Below are positions 44,722 to 53,767 of a DNA stretch of 64,000 bases, piece by piece. The stretch lies in assembly GCA_033391075.1 (NCBI GenBank), contig JAWPMV010000001.1, positions 2,852,001 through 2,916,000 on the forward strand, written 5' to 3'. This DNA comes from Bacteroidia bacterium (GTDB lineage: Bacteria > Bacteroidota > Bacteroidia > J057). Each line of letters starts with the position of its first letter. Positions within the stretch are counted from its first letter, which is position 1. The notes under the pieces are model-generated. The model saw nothing but the letters and a program-made list of their open reading frames with translations, had not been told where the DNA came from and searched no databases. Both the position numbers and the translations under genes were made by a program.

Positions 44722-45492
44722 CTAGGCTTTTAGGGTAAAGAATAAGGCAAGAAAAGAGAATATCACCACCAGCGCCAGGAAAACCAGGATTCCGATGATC
44801 CCTTGTACCAATGCTTTGGCATACGTCTTTAGCTTTCCCTCTCCAAAAGTCTGAGAAAATACGTAGCCATTGTATACAAAACCCAGGATAAAGTTTGTCG
44901 GAAGAAAAGCGAGAAAAAGTACAGGAAAGACATAAGCAATCACCATAAAAATTGAACTGAGGAATGCCTGCTGTCCCATACAGTAGGCATTCACTATAAG
45001 GTGCTCTCCGTAGTTTTTTCCGGCCTTTCCAAATAGCCATCGACTACTAAGTGCATTGACAGGCAATAATAGGAGTACCAGGACATTAAGCCAGCTATCA
45101 AATTTCATATCGGCCTCACTCACATTGCTACTCCCCATTTGCGCTTCCAGTTCCTCGGGCTGGAAAGTTGCTTGCATCAGGTCATCGATCCCAATAAGAA
45201 AGCCCACAAGCAGGTTGAATCCCAGGAGGATAATTAGAAATCGAAATGGATTGTAATAGATTTTGGTCCGGCCTCTCCAATAATCATTGATAAGCTCTCC
45301 GGGCTTGCCTAGAAGGCTTTGAAGGGTATAAATGAATCCTGATTCTATATTGGTCAGCTGGCTAAAAAATTGCTCTACCAATAAAGAAAGGGTCCATCTG
45401 CTACGAATATGTTTTTGTCCGCAATTATGACATACAGGACCATTCAAATGGGTACTACAATTGGCACATGCAGTCTTGCTAGTAGTTTCCAT
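44722..45492 (-). CDS. DUF3667 membrane protein with zinc-ribbon
   Basis: This 256-residue protein starts with a C-x2-C (residues 9-12) and C-x2-C (about 21-24, H-N-C-G-Q-K-H) zinc-ribbon-like segment. A family segment F-F-S-Q-L-T-N-I-E-S-G-F-I-Y-T-L near residues 43-58 and L-G-K-P-G-E-L-I-N-D-Y-W-R-G-R-T-K-I-Y near 62-80 follow, and then four or five transmembrane helices. These features define DUF3667, a Bacteroidota membrane family of unknown function. It is convergent with the Asp-box gene, with a 1-bp gap. Confidence 0.85.
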   Translation of the reverse strand: METTSKTACANCSTHLNGPVCHNCGQKHIRSRWTLSLLVEQFFSQLTNIESGFIYTLQSLLGKPGELINDYWRGRTKIYYNPFRFLIILLGFNLLVGFLIGIDDLMQATFQPEELEAQMGSSNVSEADMKFDSWLNVLVLLLLPVNALSSRWLFGKAGKNYGEHLIVNAYCMGQQAFLSSIFMVIAYVFPVLFLAFLPTNFILGFVYNGYVFSQTFGEGKLKTYAKALVQGIIGILVFLALVVIFSFLALFFTLKA

Positions 45493-45528
45493 AAAGGAAA
45501 TCTAACAAAATCTCAGAAAAGTAACAGA

Positions 45529-46740
45529 CTAACCTGCCAAAGTTGTATTGACTTTGATTTCAGAATGAAGTGTTCGATGAACCGGACAACGATCTGCAAT
45601 TTCAACTAAACGAGCCCTTTGCTTTTCATCCAAATCTCCTTCCAGTTCCAGGACTCTTTCAATCGTATCGATCTTACTTTTGGGATTTTCTGAATCCCCA
45701 CAATCCTGGCAATGCTCCTTGCTATGTTGCAGGTGAACACGTACCTCTTGCAAATCCCAGCCCTTGCGATCTGCATACATTCGCAATGTCATACTTGTAC
45801 AGGTCCCTAAGGCAGCTACTAAGAGATCATAGGGAGAAGGCCCAAGGTCAGCTCCTCCTACACTTGCTGGCTCATCCGCTATAAAACTATGTTTCCCGGT
45901 TCGAACTTCCGTAGTATAGCCTATCGGCCCTGTTCTGACAGCTGCTTGCTTATTAGTTAATAAGGGTTCTTTCTCCTCCAGATCAATATATCTGGCAGCC
46001 CATGCAGCAATGGTTTTCCCTGTATAAAGGGAATCTTCCTTTTTCAACAACAAATGATCTGCGCCATCTAAAGAAACAAAGCTTTTGGGATGCCAGGCCT
46101 GCGAATAAATCTTCTGCGCATTTTCGATCCCTACTACTGTATCCTGAGGTGAATGCATGACCAGTAGAGGCTTTCTCAAACTTTTGATCACGCTTCCCAA
46201 ATCCGTTTGCTGGATATCTTCGAGGAAATGTCTTTGAATTAAGAAGGGTCTGCCCCCAATATGGACTTGTGCTTCTCCCTCCTGGCTAATTCTATCTTCA
46301 ATGGCTTGAAAAAGATGAGCCACATGGGCAGGTTCAGCAGGCGCTCCTACCGTTGCAACAGCTTTTACAAAATCCAATCTACTGGCAGCCATTAAAGAAG
46401 CTGCTCCTCCCAAAGAATGTCCAATGATCAGTTGAGGGGCTTCATAATTTTTCGCCAGAAAGCTTGCCGCATCTTCCAGGTCTTTAACATTACTGGAAAA
46501 ATTGGTTTTATAAAACTCTCCTTCACTTTGCCCCAAACCGGTAAAATCAAAACGAAAAACAGCAAAGCCCTCCTGAGTTAATGCCAGGCTTATATTTCTT
46601 TCTCCTCTCAGGTTTTTGCCACAAGTAAAACAATGAGCAAATACTGCATAGGCTTTAGGTTTTTCGCCTAAGGGAAGGTCAAGGCTGGCTGAAAGCTGCA
46701 GACCATTTCTATTTTCAAAGCTCAGTTTCAGAGATTTCAT
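45529..46740 (-). CDS. Alpha/beta-hydrolase fused to OsmC peroxidase-like domain
   Basis: This 403-residue protein (from ATG 46740) joins an alpha/beta-hydrolase (about residues 1-255) with an OsmC/Ohr-type domain (about 275-400). The hydrolase has the nucleophile elbow G-H-S-L-G-G-A near residue 110, and D and H motifs later (H-S-P-Q-D-T-V near 196 and G-A-D-H near 227). The OsmC part keeps both redox cysteines: L-G-T-C-T-S-M near residue 318 and R-C-P-V-H-R near residue 388. Such fusions are recurrent in bacteria. A peroxide- or ester-detoxifying role is the family-based guess. An alternative upstream ATG is at 46785. Confidence 0.88.
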   Translation of the reverse strand: MKSLKLSFENRNGLQLSASLDLPLGEKPKAYAVFAHCFTCGKNLRGERNISLALTQEGFAVFRFDFTGLGQSEGEFYKTNFSSNVKDLEDAASFLAKNYEAPQLIIGHSLGGAASLMAASRLDFVKAVATVGAPAEPAHVAHLFQAIEDRISQEGEAQVHIGGRPFLIQRHFLEDIQQTDLGSVIKSLRKPLLVMHSPQDTVVGIENAQKIYSQAWHPKSFVSLDGADHLLLKKEDSLYTGKTIAAWAARYIDLEEKEPLLTNKQAAVRTGPIGYTTEVRTGKHSFIADEPASVGGADLGPSPYDLLVAALGTCTSMTLRMYADRKGWDLQEVRVHLQHSKEHCQDCGDSENPKSKIDTIERVLELEGDLDEKQRARLVEIADRCPVHRTLHSEIKVNTTLAG

Positions 46741-46825
46741 AAAATGCGTGTGAATATTTTGGGTCAAAGCTAAGCCATGATACATCCCTTACTTGCTATT
46801 CACAAGACATTTCCCCGAAAAAGAT

Positions 46826-47872
46826 CTACTTATACTTTTCTATGAATGAGGAAACAAGCTGCACAAAAGCAATCGCTTCCGTATCCATAGGACTATGACC
46901 CGAATTATTGAGAATATGAATCTCCTTTTCCGTAGTACCTACTCTTTCAAAAGCGGATTGTGCCAAACGTGGAGGCACCACAAAGTCATATTTACCAGAG
47001 AGGAAAAGGGAAGGAATTTGAATTTTCCCCAATTCTGAAGTTAAGCTTGCCGCTTCAGTTTCTGCCTGAATTCCCCCAGCGGTAATATTTCCACTCAACA
47101 TAGCTGCCGGAGCAATAGGTGAACTCAAAAAGGCCCATTTTCTGGGATTTTCTGTTGCCCCGGAATCTGATCCTTGTACTAAATATGATTCGGCATCAAA
47201 GCCAAAGGAATTGATCTGGCCTCCATCTTCCATACTCACATTCAGGCTATCTATTCCTTCTACAAAGTCCAGAATTTCCTGCCATTCCGACACAAAATTT
47301 CCCTTTTCAATTTCTTCTTTGGCGTATTTATGAAACATGCTAATGGCATAGCGATTTAGCAAAGGAATATCATGCGCACCATCCCATTCCATCCATCCTT
47401 TCAAATTTGCCTGTACATCGGTATTGACTAAAGCATGGCTTCCCGTCAAACCACCCCAACTATGTCCTGCCAGAAACAAACTGATATTCTCTCCATATTT
47501 TTTCTTCAACATCTGAGCAACGGCTGCTATATCATCCGAAAAAAGTTGCAGGCTCAACTCCCCACTATCATAAGATCCCTGGGATGCCCCCTGCCCTCTT
47601 TGATCTAAATACACCATGGCATATTTCTCTTCCAAAAGCTCTGAATAAATTCCAGTATTGTATTCGTGCCCACTCCCTCCCGGACCTCCATGCAAGAGTA
47701 GAACAAATACATCACTCGAAATATTCCCATCTACCTGGATAGCCAGATCAGCTCCTTTATGGCGAAAGAAAAAACGTTCGTCTGTATCCGGTTCAATCAC
47801 TTCATTGCAAGCAAAAAAACTAAGGCTAACAAGTAGGAATATGACTCCTTTATATATTCGATTTACGTTCAT
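46826..47872 (-). CDS. Alpha/beta-hydrolase lipoprotein (proline iminopeptidase-like)
   Basis: This 348-residue lipoprotein (lipobox F-F-A-C, Cys22) has an alpha/beta-hydrolase fold with the oxyanion segment L-H-G-G-P-G-G near residue 61, typical of proline iminopeptidases, and nucleophile elbow A-G-H-S-W-G-G near residue 141. Later S-G-K-Y-D-F-V-V-P-P and N-S-G-H-S-P supply the Asp and His. It may cleave N-terminal prolines or esters outside the cytoplasm. It is 12 bp downstream of an outer-membrane-like gene and 40 bp upstream of the fused hydrolase. Confidence 0.85.
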   Translation of the reverse strand: MNVNRIYKGVIFLLVSLSFFACNEVIEPDTDERFFFRHKGADLAIQVDGNISSDVFVLLLHGGPGGSGHEYNTGIYSELLEEKYAMVYLDQRGQGASQGSYDSGELSLQLFSDDIAAVAQMLKKKYGENISLFLAGHSWGGLTGSHALVNTDVQANLKGWMEWDGAHDIPLLNRYAISMFHKYAKEEIEKGNFVSEWQEILDFVEGIDSLNVSMEDGGQINSFGFDAESYLVQGSDSGATENPRKWAFLSSPIAPAAMLSGNITAGGIQAETEAASLTSELGKIQIPSLFLSGKYDFVVPPRLAQSAFERVGTTEKEIHILNNSGHSPMDTEAIAFVQLVSSFIEKYK

Positions 47873-47884
47873 GATTTTCTCGAT

Positions 47885-48457
47885 TTATTTGTTGAAATAG
47901 AAGCCCAATTCAAGCATAGGGTGCAGCAAAAAACTGTCATTATAGGGCATTTGTACCTGGGTGCGGAATGTTGCATAGGGAATCAGCCGCTTTTCTCTAT
48001 TGACCGGAGAAGGACCACCGATTCCTAAGCCAAAGCCAGGCAGTGCTGACCAATTCCCAGCTCCTCTAACTGTATTCAGATTGCCACTTTCATCCAATTG
48101 GTAGGTACTGATCAGGTGTTGGGTGCGCATAAGCCCCATACTGGCAAAAAGGCTAATAGATTTTCCCTTTTTTCCGCTTCTTCGCAATCCAGCCGAAAAG
48201 CTGGTATTCAGGTAGAGGTTGTTTTGGAAATGAGCATAAGTCCCCAGTTCCAGGGAAAGGAAGGGATGAATTTTCTTTGATTTCTTGCCGTAATTGACTC
48301 CTGTGCTTCTAAAATAGCTTCTTTCAGCCTTTATGATTAAACCCGGCTGATAGCCGTAGGCCGAATAATAACCCAATGCAAATGAATTTGCCGGGCCTTT
48401 TTGTGCATGTATCTGTAAACTAAAGCTTAGGGATACAAGGAATAATAGGTATCTCAT
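47885..48457 (-). CDS. Exported beta-barrel-like protein of unknown function
   Basis: This 190-residue protein has a signal peptide (residues 1-18, ending I-H-A-Q) and alternating aromatic strand pattern through to a final N-terminal-out barrel-type strand (L-E-L-G-F-Y-F-N-K). It looks like a small outer-membrane beta-barrel or secreted beta-rich protein. I recognise no family. Confidence 0.55.
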   Translation of the reverse strand: MRYLLFLVSLSFSLQIHAQKGPANSFALGYYSAYGYQPGLIIKAERSYFRSTGVNYGKKSKKIHPFLSLELGTYAHFQNNLYLNTSFSAGLRRSGKKGKSISLFASMGLMRTQHLISTYQLDESGNLNTVRGAGNWSALPGFGLGIGGPSPVNREKRLIPYATFRTQVQMPYNDSFLLHPMLELGFYFNK

Positions 48458-48510
48458 ATCTCGATTTTGAGATAAAGACAGAGGGATGGAGGATATCCCC
48501 TATGGAGGTT

Positions 48511-48626
48511 GGGGAAAAATGTGTTTTAGTGTTGTAGTGTTGTAGTGTTGAAGTGTTGTGGTTATTACTGTGGTTCATATCCGAAATCAACTCCCCAATC
48601 AAAACACCAGAACACAAGAACACTTT
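48511..48626. repeat. 8-bp-periodic inverted repeat, site B
   Basis: The left arm has three copies of TAGTGTTG and one AAGTGTTG (48527-48558), preceded by GTGTTT. The right arm has three 8-bp units AACACCAG, AACACAAG and AACACTTT (48603-48626). The arms are complementary over much of their length (GTGTT with AACAC every 8 bp), around an approximately 44-bp centre. The site lies in the gap between two minus-strand genes, just after the stop codon at 48633, and could end transcription of that gene. Confidence 0.85.
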
Positions 48627-48632
48627 CCTCCC

Positions 48633-49172
48633 CTAATGCAGTATCACTACCCAGGGTCGGTGTATAATGCACCATTTATTATTTACATAAACCAGCACAT
48701 CATAGGCGCTGCCCAATTTCCTTCCAGGCTGGATGAATTTGAATCTGTAAAATTCAAAATTGGGATTCATATAGTCGGCCAGTTCCCGATAACCACCGGG
48801 AAAGTTGCGGGCATCTGAACTGGTGTAGTTTGAAATTGCTTCCTGATTTGCGCCCCAGAAAACATATTCGGTCTGATCTTTTAATAGGGGGCGAATGACC
48901 AGGTTTACTTCGCGTTTCAATCTTCTTTGGTATTTATATACCCGACTTGCGATTCGTTCATCAAAGACAGCTTCACAGTCTGTTAGATCGGGGCGCAACC
49001 AGGCAGAGAGGGCTTTCCTTTCCTTATTTGATGCTGTCAAGATAAATTGAAGCATTTCTTCCACGCCTTTTTTTCCAGGGGGAAAATCAAATTCTTTTTC
49101 TTGCCCAAATAATGGATGTGAGAGGAAGCAAGCGAGAAGGAGCAGTAAGAAAAACCTTTTACCCTTTAACAT
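48633..49172 (-). CDS. Exported protein of unknown function
   Basis: This 179-residue protein has a signal peptide (about residues 1-23, ending P-L-F-G-Q) and no recognised motif. It is rich in Arg and Lys (R-R-L-K-R near residue 90) with aromatic residues throughout. It is followed after its stop by the repeat site B. Confidence 0.5.
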   Translation of the reverse strand: MLKGKRFFLLLLLACFLSHPLFGQEKEFDFPPGKKGVEEMLQFILTASNKERKALSAWLRPDLTDCEAVFDERIASRVYKYQRRLKREVNLVIRPLLKDQTEYVFWGANQEAISNYTSSDARNFPGGYRELADYMNPNFEFYRFKFIQPGRKLGSAYDVLVYVNNKWCIIHRPWVVILH

Positions 49173-49184
49173 ACCCTGTTTTCA

Positions 49185-49213
49185 TTGATTTGATGCCCTA
49201 AAGTATATATTTG
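49185..49213 (+). promoter_or_regulatory. Bacteroidota-type promoter for queG
   Basis: TTG (49185-49187) and TATATTTG (49206-49213) are 18 bp apart, as in the Bacteroidota -33/-7 pattern. The start site would fall near 49220, leaving an approximately 33-nt leader before the ATG at 49253. Confidence 0.6.
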
Positions 49214-49252
49214 TAGATTGAATTCCAGTACCGCCTACGCAATTTTTATTAC

Positions 49253-50188
49253 ATGGATAGAAAAAAACTCAGTTTTCAAATTAAAAAGTTCGGTGAAGAA
49301 CTGGGTTTTGATATGCTGGGAATCTCCAAAGCTGAATTTCTGGAAGAAGAAGCCTCTGATCTCGAAAAATGGTTGAAGGGCAATCTGAATGGAAAAATGC
49401 AGTATATGGAGAACTATTTCGATAAAAGACTGGATCCCAGATTATTGGTACCCGGCGCAAAATCTGTAATTAGCGTCATCCACAACTATTATCCCAAAGC
49501 ACCAAATTTTCAAAAAGGTGTTCCCAAGATCTCCCGTTATGCCTGGGGAGAAGATTATCATAAAGTACTGAAAAGGAAACTTTATGAACTTTTCAAACAA
49601 ATTCATAATTGGATGGATGCTGAAATTCCCGGACGGGTTTTTGTTGATTCTGCTCCCGTACTGGATAAAGCCTGGGCAAAACGTTCCGGTCTGGGTTGGA
49701 TTGGCAAGCACACCAATTTGATCAGTCCGCAGAAAGGCTCCTGGTTTTTTATAGGAGAAATCATTTTGGATTTGGAACTGGAATATGATGGACCGATAAA
49801 AGACTATTGTGGAACCTGCACGCGCTGTATAGATGCTTGTCCTACAGAAGCTCTGAGTCCTTATCAAATCGACGCCAATAAATGCATCTCATATCTGACC
49901 ATAGAGTTGAGAGAAGAAACTGATAGCGAATACCAGGACAAAATGGAAGGCTGGATGTATGGTTGTGATATCTGTCAGGAAGTCTGTCCCTGGAATAGAT
50001 TTTCAAAAGTGCATGAAGGCGAAGAATTTAGCCCCAAAGGTTATCAGACCTGGACGGCGGAAGATTGGGAAGAAATAGACGAAAGAGCTTTTAAAAAGCT
50101 GACAAAAAAGACGGCCATGAATCGCATCTCCTGGGAGAAAATGAAAAGTAATCTCAGGATATGGAAAGAAAATATTCAATCACCTTAA
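49253..50188 (+). CDS. queG: Epoxyqueuosine reductase
   Basis: QueG reduces epoxyqueuosine to queuosine in tRNA, using cobalamin and two [4Fe-4S] clusters. The 311-residue protein has the cluster motif C186-G-T-C189-T-R-C192-I-D-A-C196-P, the second motif C238-D-I-C241-Q-E-V-C245-P, and the V-D-S-A-P segment near 131-135 with the catalytic Asp132. It is slightly shorter than E. coli QueG, lacking the C-terminal HEAT-like part. Its stop overlaps the HD phosphohydrolase stop by 4 bp in convergent arrangement. The other Q genes are separate. Confidence 0.95.
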   Translation: MDRKKLSFQIKKFGEELGFDMLGISKAEFLEEEASDLEKWLKGNLNGKMQYMENYFDKRLDPRLLVPGAKSVISVIHNYYPKAPNFQKGVPKISRYAWGEDYHKVLKRKLYELFKQIHNWMDAEIPGRVFVDSAPVLDKAWAKRSGLGWIGKHTNLISPQKGSWFFIGEIILDLELEYDGPIKDYCGTCTRCIDACPTEALSPYQIDANKCISYLTIELREETDSEYQDKMEGWMYGCDICQEVCPWNRFSKVHEGEEFSPKGYQTWTAEDWEEIDERAFKKLTKKTAMNRISWEKMKSNLRIWKENIQSP

Positions 50189-52419
50189 TACGGCTGTTGC
50201 TCAGGATATTTGATCCGGGCATGGTAAATACTCAACAACTGTCTCAAACAAACTTCTCTGATAATCTTCAAATCCTTGAAGGTCAGGTTTGAATTATCCA
50301 ACTGATTGAATTTGATCTTATAGTCGATGATGGTATTGACCAACTGCTCTAGTTTTTCAGGAGTAGGGTCCGGAATCGATCGGGAAGCAGCTTCTATAGA
50401 ATCGGCAATCATAAGAACAGCCATCTCTTTACTGGTTGGTAAAGGGCCGGGATAGCGGAACATTTCTTCTCCTTCAGGTTCCTTGCATCTTTCTTCTTCC
50501 AGAAACTGTCGATAGAAAAACTCTACCCGGGTTGTGCCATGATGCGATTCTATAAATTGGATGATTTCTTTTGGCAGGTGGTTTTCCTTTGCGATCCGTA
50601 TGCCTTCGGTAACATGCCCAATAATGATACGTGCGCTTTCTTTACAATTGATCTTGTCATGAGGATTGGCTCTCTTTTCTTCCTCGGACATATTCTCAAT
50701 GAAGTATTTGTGATTGGTGAGCTTACCGATATCATGGTATAAAGCGGCAACATGAATGAGGAGCGCATTCCCCCCAATCTCATTTATAGTAGCCTCCGCA
50801 ATAGAAGCTACCTGAAGGCTATGCTGAAAGGTTCCCGGTACTTTTCGGGAAAGTTCTTTCAATAAAGGATGATTGGTATCCAGTAATTCCAGGAAGGTGA
50901 TATCCGAAGTTTGCTTGAATAACTGCTCGAATATATAAATGAGGTTATAGGCAATCACCGTAAAAACCACATTGATCAGGAAAAGCAAAATGGTTTGAGG
51001 AGAGGTACCTGCCCAGCTTCCTTTGCTAAAGAGGTTGAAAGCGAAATAGGAAAGTGTATAGGCGATCAGAATATATCCCAGGGTAAAGAAAAACTCTTCC
51101 CTTTCTCTCAAATTTCGTAAGCTATAGACCGCCACAGTACCCGCTATGATCTGAACAAAAACAAATTCAAGGCTTTGCTGTATAAGAACTCCGCCATAAA
51201 GAGCAACCAGAATATTGCTGACATAAGCAGTTCGGGTACCAAAGAAATTGAGCATAAATATAGCAACCGCACAGGCTGGAGCCATATAGATATAGGTCAG
51301 ATTTAGATTGGGTCCCAATAAATCCGTCAACTGATCCGTGATCACATTTAATTTACTACTCACCACCATAGTCAGCACCACAATGAAAAGAGTCGTAAGT
51401 ACCAGTCCCAGTTTAGACAAATCAAAATAGATTCTTGGGCGATTGATCTGAAGGAAAGCAAGTAATATGGAGGTGATCATGACCACAACCATAAACTGTC
51501 CAAAGATCAGCCAGCCCCGACTTTTGCTACCAAAGCGGGTTTCTTCTTCCCGGATAAGTGAACTTATTTTTTCGGCAATATCATTATCAACAAGCTCTCC
51601 TTTTTTGACAATGAGGTCTCCTTTACTTACAATTCCTTTGGTAGGCGAAACCAGCTTACTTCTGGCCTCTTTAGCGATACGGGTGAGGTCAGCATCGAAA
51701 TAGAAATTGGGGTTCAGGTAAAGGGAAAAAGCAGAAGCCAGCAATCGATCCTGTCCCTTACTCAAGTCCAGACCCTGAGCTTGTACTTTGGCAAGAAGTT
51801 CTGTTTCTGATTTCAGCACTCGATTTACTGAAATTTGGTCTTCTCTTGCTGCCGCTGTTCGCAAAGAAATTATAGTGCCTGCAGTATCCAGGCGAGTGTC
51901 CCGGATATATACTTCATTATAAAGCTTTTTAGACAGCTCACTTGCTCGGTTCCAGAATACCGCCCGCTTGGCAGTATCTGTTATGATTGGATTTAGGTCA
52001 GCAAGCTTCTGATCCGGAAATAAGGTATTTAATTCATCCAGAATTCGTTGAGGATTGCCAGAGTTTTTATTGGTGTTTTGATAAATTTCTGCCTTTTCAA
52101 AAAAGGCATTGAGATTCTCAAAAACCCTTTGCTCCTGCAGTTCCCGACTTTCTTTTACATAAATATCCGGAACCTCAGCAGCGATAATCTGCCTTTCGAA
52201 CTCCAGGCTATCCGGATCTTTAAAAATAGAATAGTCATAAGCCGCCTGCAGATCTTCTTCCACCCAACTTTTGCCAACCTGATACTGGTACTGTAATCTG
52301 AAATTACGCGGCATGATCAGGCTCAGGAGCGCAACATACAGCAACACCAGACCTGTTCTTTTTAGATAGCGGACACTTTTTAGCTTCCGGAGGAAATGAA
52401 TCTTTCTCGCTCTACTCAT
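50185..52419 (-). CDS. 7TM-HD phosphohydrolase (PgpH-like)
   Basis: This approximately 744-residue protein has the PgpH/YqfF architecture: an N-terminal membrane helix (about residues 20-38), a large extracytoplasmic region (about 40-300), a seven-helix membrane domain (about 305-500) and a cytoplasmic HD domain. The HD motif is H-V-A-A-L-Y-H-D-I-G-K near residue 555, preceded by H-S-L-Q-V-A near residue 530. In Listeria PgpH this domain degrades cyclic di-AMP; the same may hold here. I start at ATG 52419 (M-S-R-A-R-K); upstream starts would overlap the divergent acyl-CoA dehydrogenase start. Confidence 0.88.
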   Translation of the reverse strand: MSRARKIHFLRKLKSVRYLKRTGLVLLYVALLSLIMPRNFRLQYQYQVGKSWVEEDLQAAYDYSIFKDPDSLEFERQIIAAEVPDIYVKESRELQEQRVFENLNAFFEKAEIYQNTNKNSGNPQRILDELNTLFPDQKLADLNPIITDTAKRAVFWNRASELSKKLYNEVYIRDTRLDTAGTIISLRTAAAREDQISVNRVLKSETELLAKVQAQGLDLSKGQDRLLASAFSLYLNPNFYFDADLTRIAKEARSKLVSPTKGIVSKGDLIVKKGELVDNDIAEKISSLIREEETRFGSKSRGWLIFGQFMVVVMITSILLAFLQINRPRIYFDLSKLGLVLTTLFIVVLTMVVSSKLNVITDQLTDLLGPNLNLTYIYMAPACAVAIFMLNFFGTRTAYVSNILVALYGGVLIQQSLEFVFVQIIAGTVAVYSLRNLREREEFFFTLGYILIAYTLSYFAFNLFSKGSWAGTSPQTILLFLINVVFTVIAYNLIYIFEQLFKQTSDITFLELLDTNHPLLKELSRKVPGTFQHSLQVASIAEATINEIGGNALLIHVAALYHDIGKLTNHKYFIENMSEEEKRANPHDKINCKESARIIIGHVTEGIRIAKENHLPKEIIQFIESHHGTTRVEFFYRQFLEEERCKEPEGEEMFRYPGPLPTSKEMAVLMIADSIEAASRSIPDPTPEKLEQLVNTIIDYKIKFNQLDNSNLTFKDLKIIREVCLRQLLSIYHARIKYPEQQPY

Positions 52420-52503
52420 AAATCTTTTCTCCTTACACCAGTCTTGGGAATCAACGCCAAAAGTGCGAACTTTGAGGTTCCCGAGAAACAAAGATACGTG
52501 AAT

Positions 52504-53709
52504 ATGATCGCCAAAGAAAAAAATAGTAGTAAGACCGCTCATCCCTTCGAAGCTCCAGATTATTATATGCTCGACGACTTGCTCTCAGAAGAGTATATTT
52601 TGATCCGGAACAGCACCCGCGATTGGATGAACACTCACATATCTCCCTTTATCAATGACTGGGCACAGAATAACGAATGTCCGACTCATTTGGTACAGGA
52701 AATGGGTGCACAAGGCTTTTTTGGTCCTTCATTGCCAGAATCTTATGGATGTCCTGGGCTGGATGAAATTTCTTATGGTCTCATCATGCAGGAGATTGAA
52801 AGAGTGGATTCAGGCATCAGATCTATGGCTTCTGTACAAGGTTCCCTTGTTATGTATCCGATTTACAAATACGGATCAGAGGAGCAAAAACAAAAGTACC
52901 TTCCCAAGCTCGCCAGTGGTGAACTTATGGGATGTTTTGGATTGACAGAGCCGGATCATGGTTCAAATCCCGGAGGAATGCTCAGCAATTTCCGAGATAT
53001 GGGAGATCATTACCTCCTGAATGGTTCCAAAACCTGGATTTCCAATTCCCCATTTGCAGATATCGCTGTGGTATGGGCAAAAAATGAAAACGGAAGAGTT
53101 CAAGGGTTGATTTTGGAAAGAGGAATGGAAGGCCTTTCCACGCCAAAAATTGATAACAAATGGTCCTTGAGAGCTTCACATACCGGTGAGTTGGTCTTTG
53201 ATAATGTAAAAGTTCCCAAAGAGAATCTTCTGCCTAATGTAATTGGATTGAAAGGTCCTTTAGGTTGCCTGGATAAAGCTCGATACGGCATCAGTTGGGG
53301 AGCCATTGGAGCTGCTATGGATTGTTATTATACCGCTTTGAGGTATGCGAAAGAAAGAATCCAGTTTGATAAGCCGATTGCGGGCTATCAATTGCAGCAA
53401 AAGAAGCTTGCCGAAATGGTAACTGAGATCACCAAAATGCAATTGCTTGCCTATCGTTTGGGACAACTGATGAATGAAGGGAAAGCAACTACGCAGCAGA
53501 TTTCTATGGCCAAGCGGAACAATGTTGCCGGAGCTTTGGAAATCGCCAGAGAATCCCGTCAGATTTTAGGAGGCATGGGCATTACGGGAGATTATTCTAT
53601 GATGCGCCATATGATGAATCTTGAATCTGTGATTACCTATGAAGGAACCCACGATATTCACCTGCTCATTACAGGTATGGATATTACCGGGATTTCTGCT
53701 TTTAGGTAG
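52504..53709 (+). CDS. Acyl-CoA dehydrogenase (glutaryl-CoA dehydrogenase-like)
   Basis: This 401-residue flavoenzyme matches the acyl-CoA dehydrogenase family and closest by eye the glutaryl-CoA branch. G-C-F-G-L-T-E-P-D-H-G-S near residue 141, K-T-W-I-S-N-S near residue 176 and the catalytic-base segment Y-E-G-T-H-D-I-H near residue 380 (Glu before Gly) are present, and the C-terminus ends T-G-I-S-A-F. Glutaryl-CoA dehydrogenase oxidises and decarboxylates glutaryl-CoA to crotonyl-CoA in lysine and tryptophan breakdown. Start: ATG 52504; a longer frame from 52396 would overlap the HD gene. A strong bidirectional terminator follows. Confidence 0.85.
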   Translation: MIAKEKNSSKTAHPFEAPDYYMLDDLLSEEYILIRNSTRDWMNTHISPFINDWAQNNECPTHLVQEMGAQGFFGPSLPESYGCPGLDEISYGLIMQEIERVDSGIRSMASVQGSLVMYPIYKYGSEEQKQKYLPKLASGELMGCFGLTEPDHGSNPGGMLSNFRDMGDHYLLNGSKTWISNSPFADIAVVWAKNENGRVQGLILERGMEGLSTPKIDNKWSLRASHTGELVFDNVKVPKENLLPNVIGLKGPLGCLDKARYGISWGAIGAAMDCYYTALRYAKERIQFDKPIAGYQLQQKKLAEMVTEITKMQLLAYRLGQLMNEGKATTQQISMAKRNNVAGALEIARESRQILGGMGITGDYSMMRHMMNLESVITYEGTHDIHLLITGMDITGISAFR

Positions 53710-53723
53710 TAAAAATTACAATC

Positions 53724-53757
53724 AAAAAGGGCGTCATATTTCTATGACGCCCTTTTT
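53724..53757. terminator. Bidirectional intrinsic terminator
   Basis: AAAAAGGGCGTCATA and TATGACGCCCTTTTT form a perfect 15-bp stem with a 4-nt loop (TTTC). Runs of A and T on the two sides give U-tracts in both directions, serving the acyl-CoA dehydrogenase and the convergent tail-collar gene. Confidence 0.95.
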
Positions 53758-53767
53758 GCATTTTTTC

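Noticed and set aside
52396-52503. Upstream extension of the acyl-CoA dehydrogenase start
   Set aside because: It would overlap the start of the divergent HD phosphohydrolase and does not resemble the family N-terminus.
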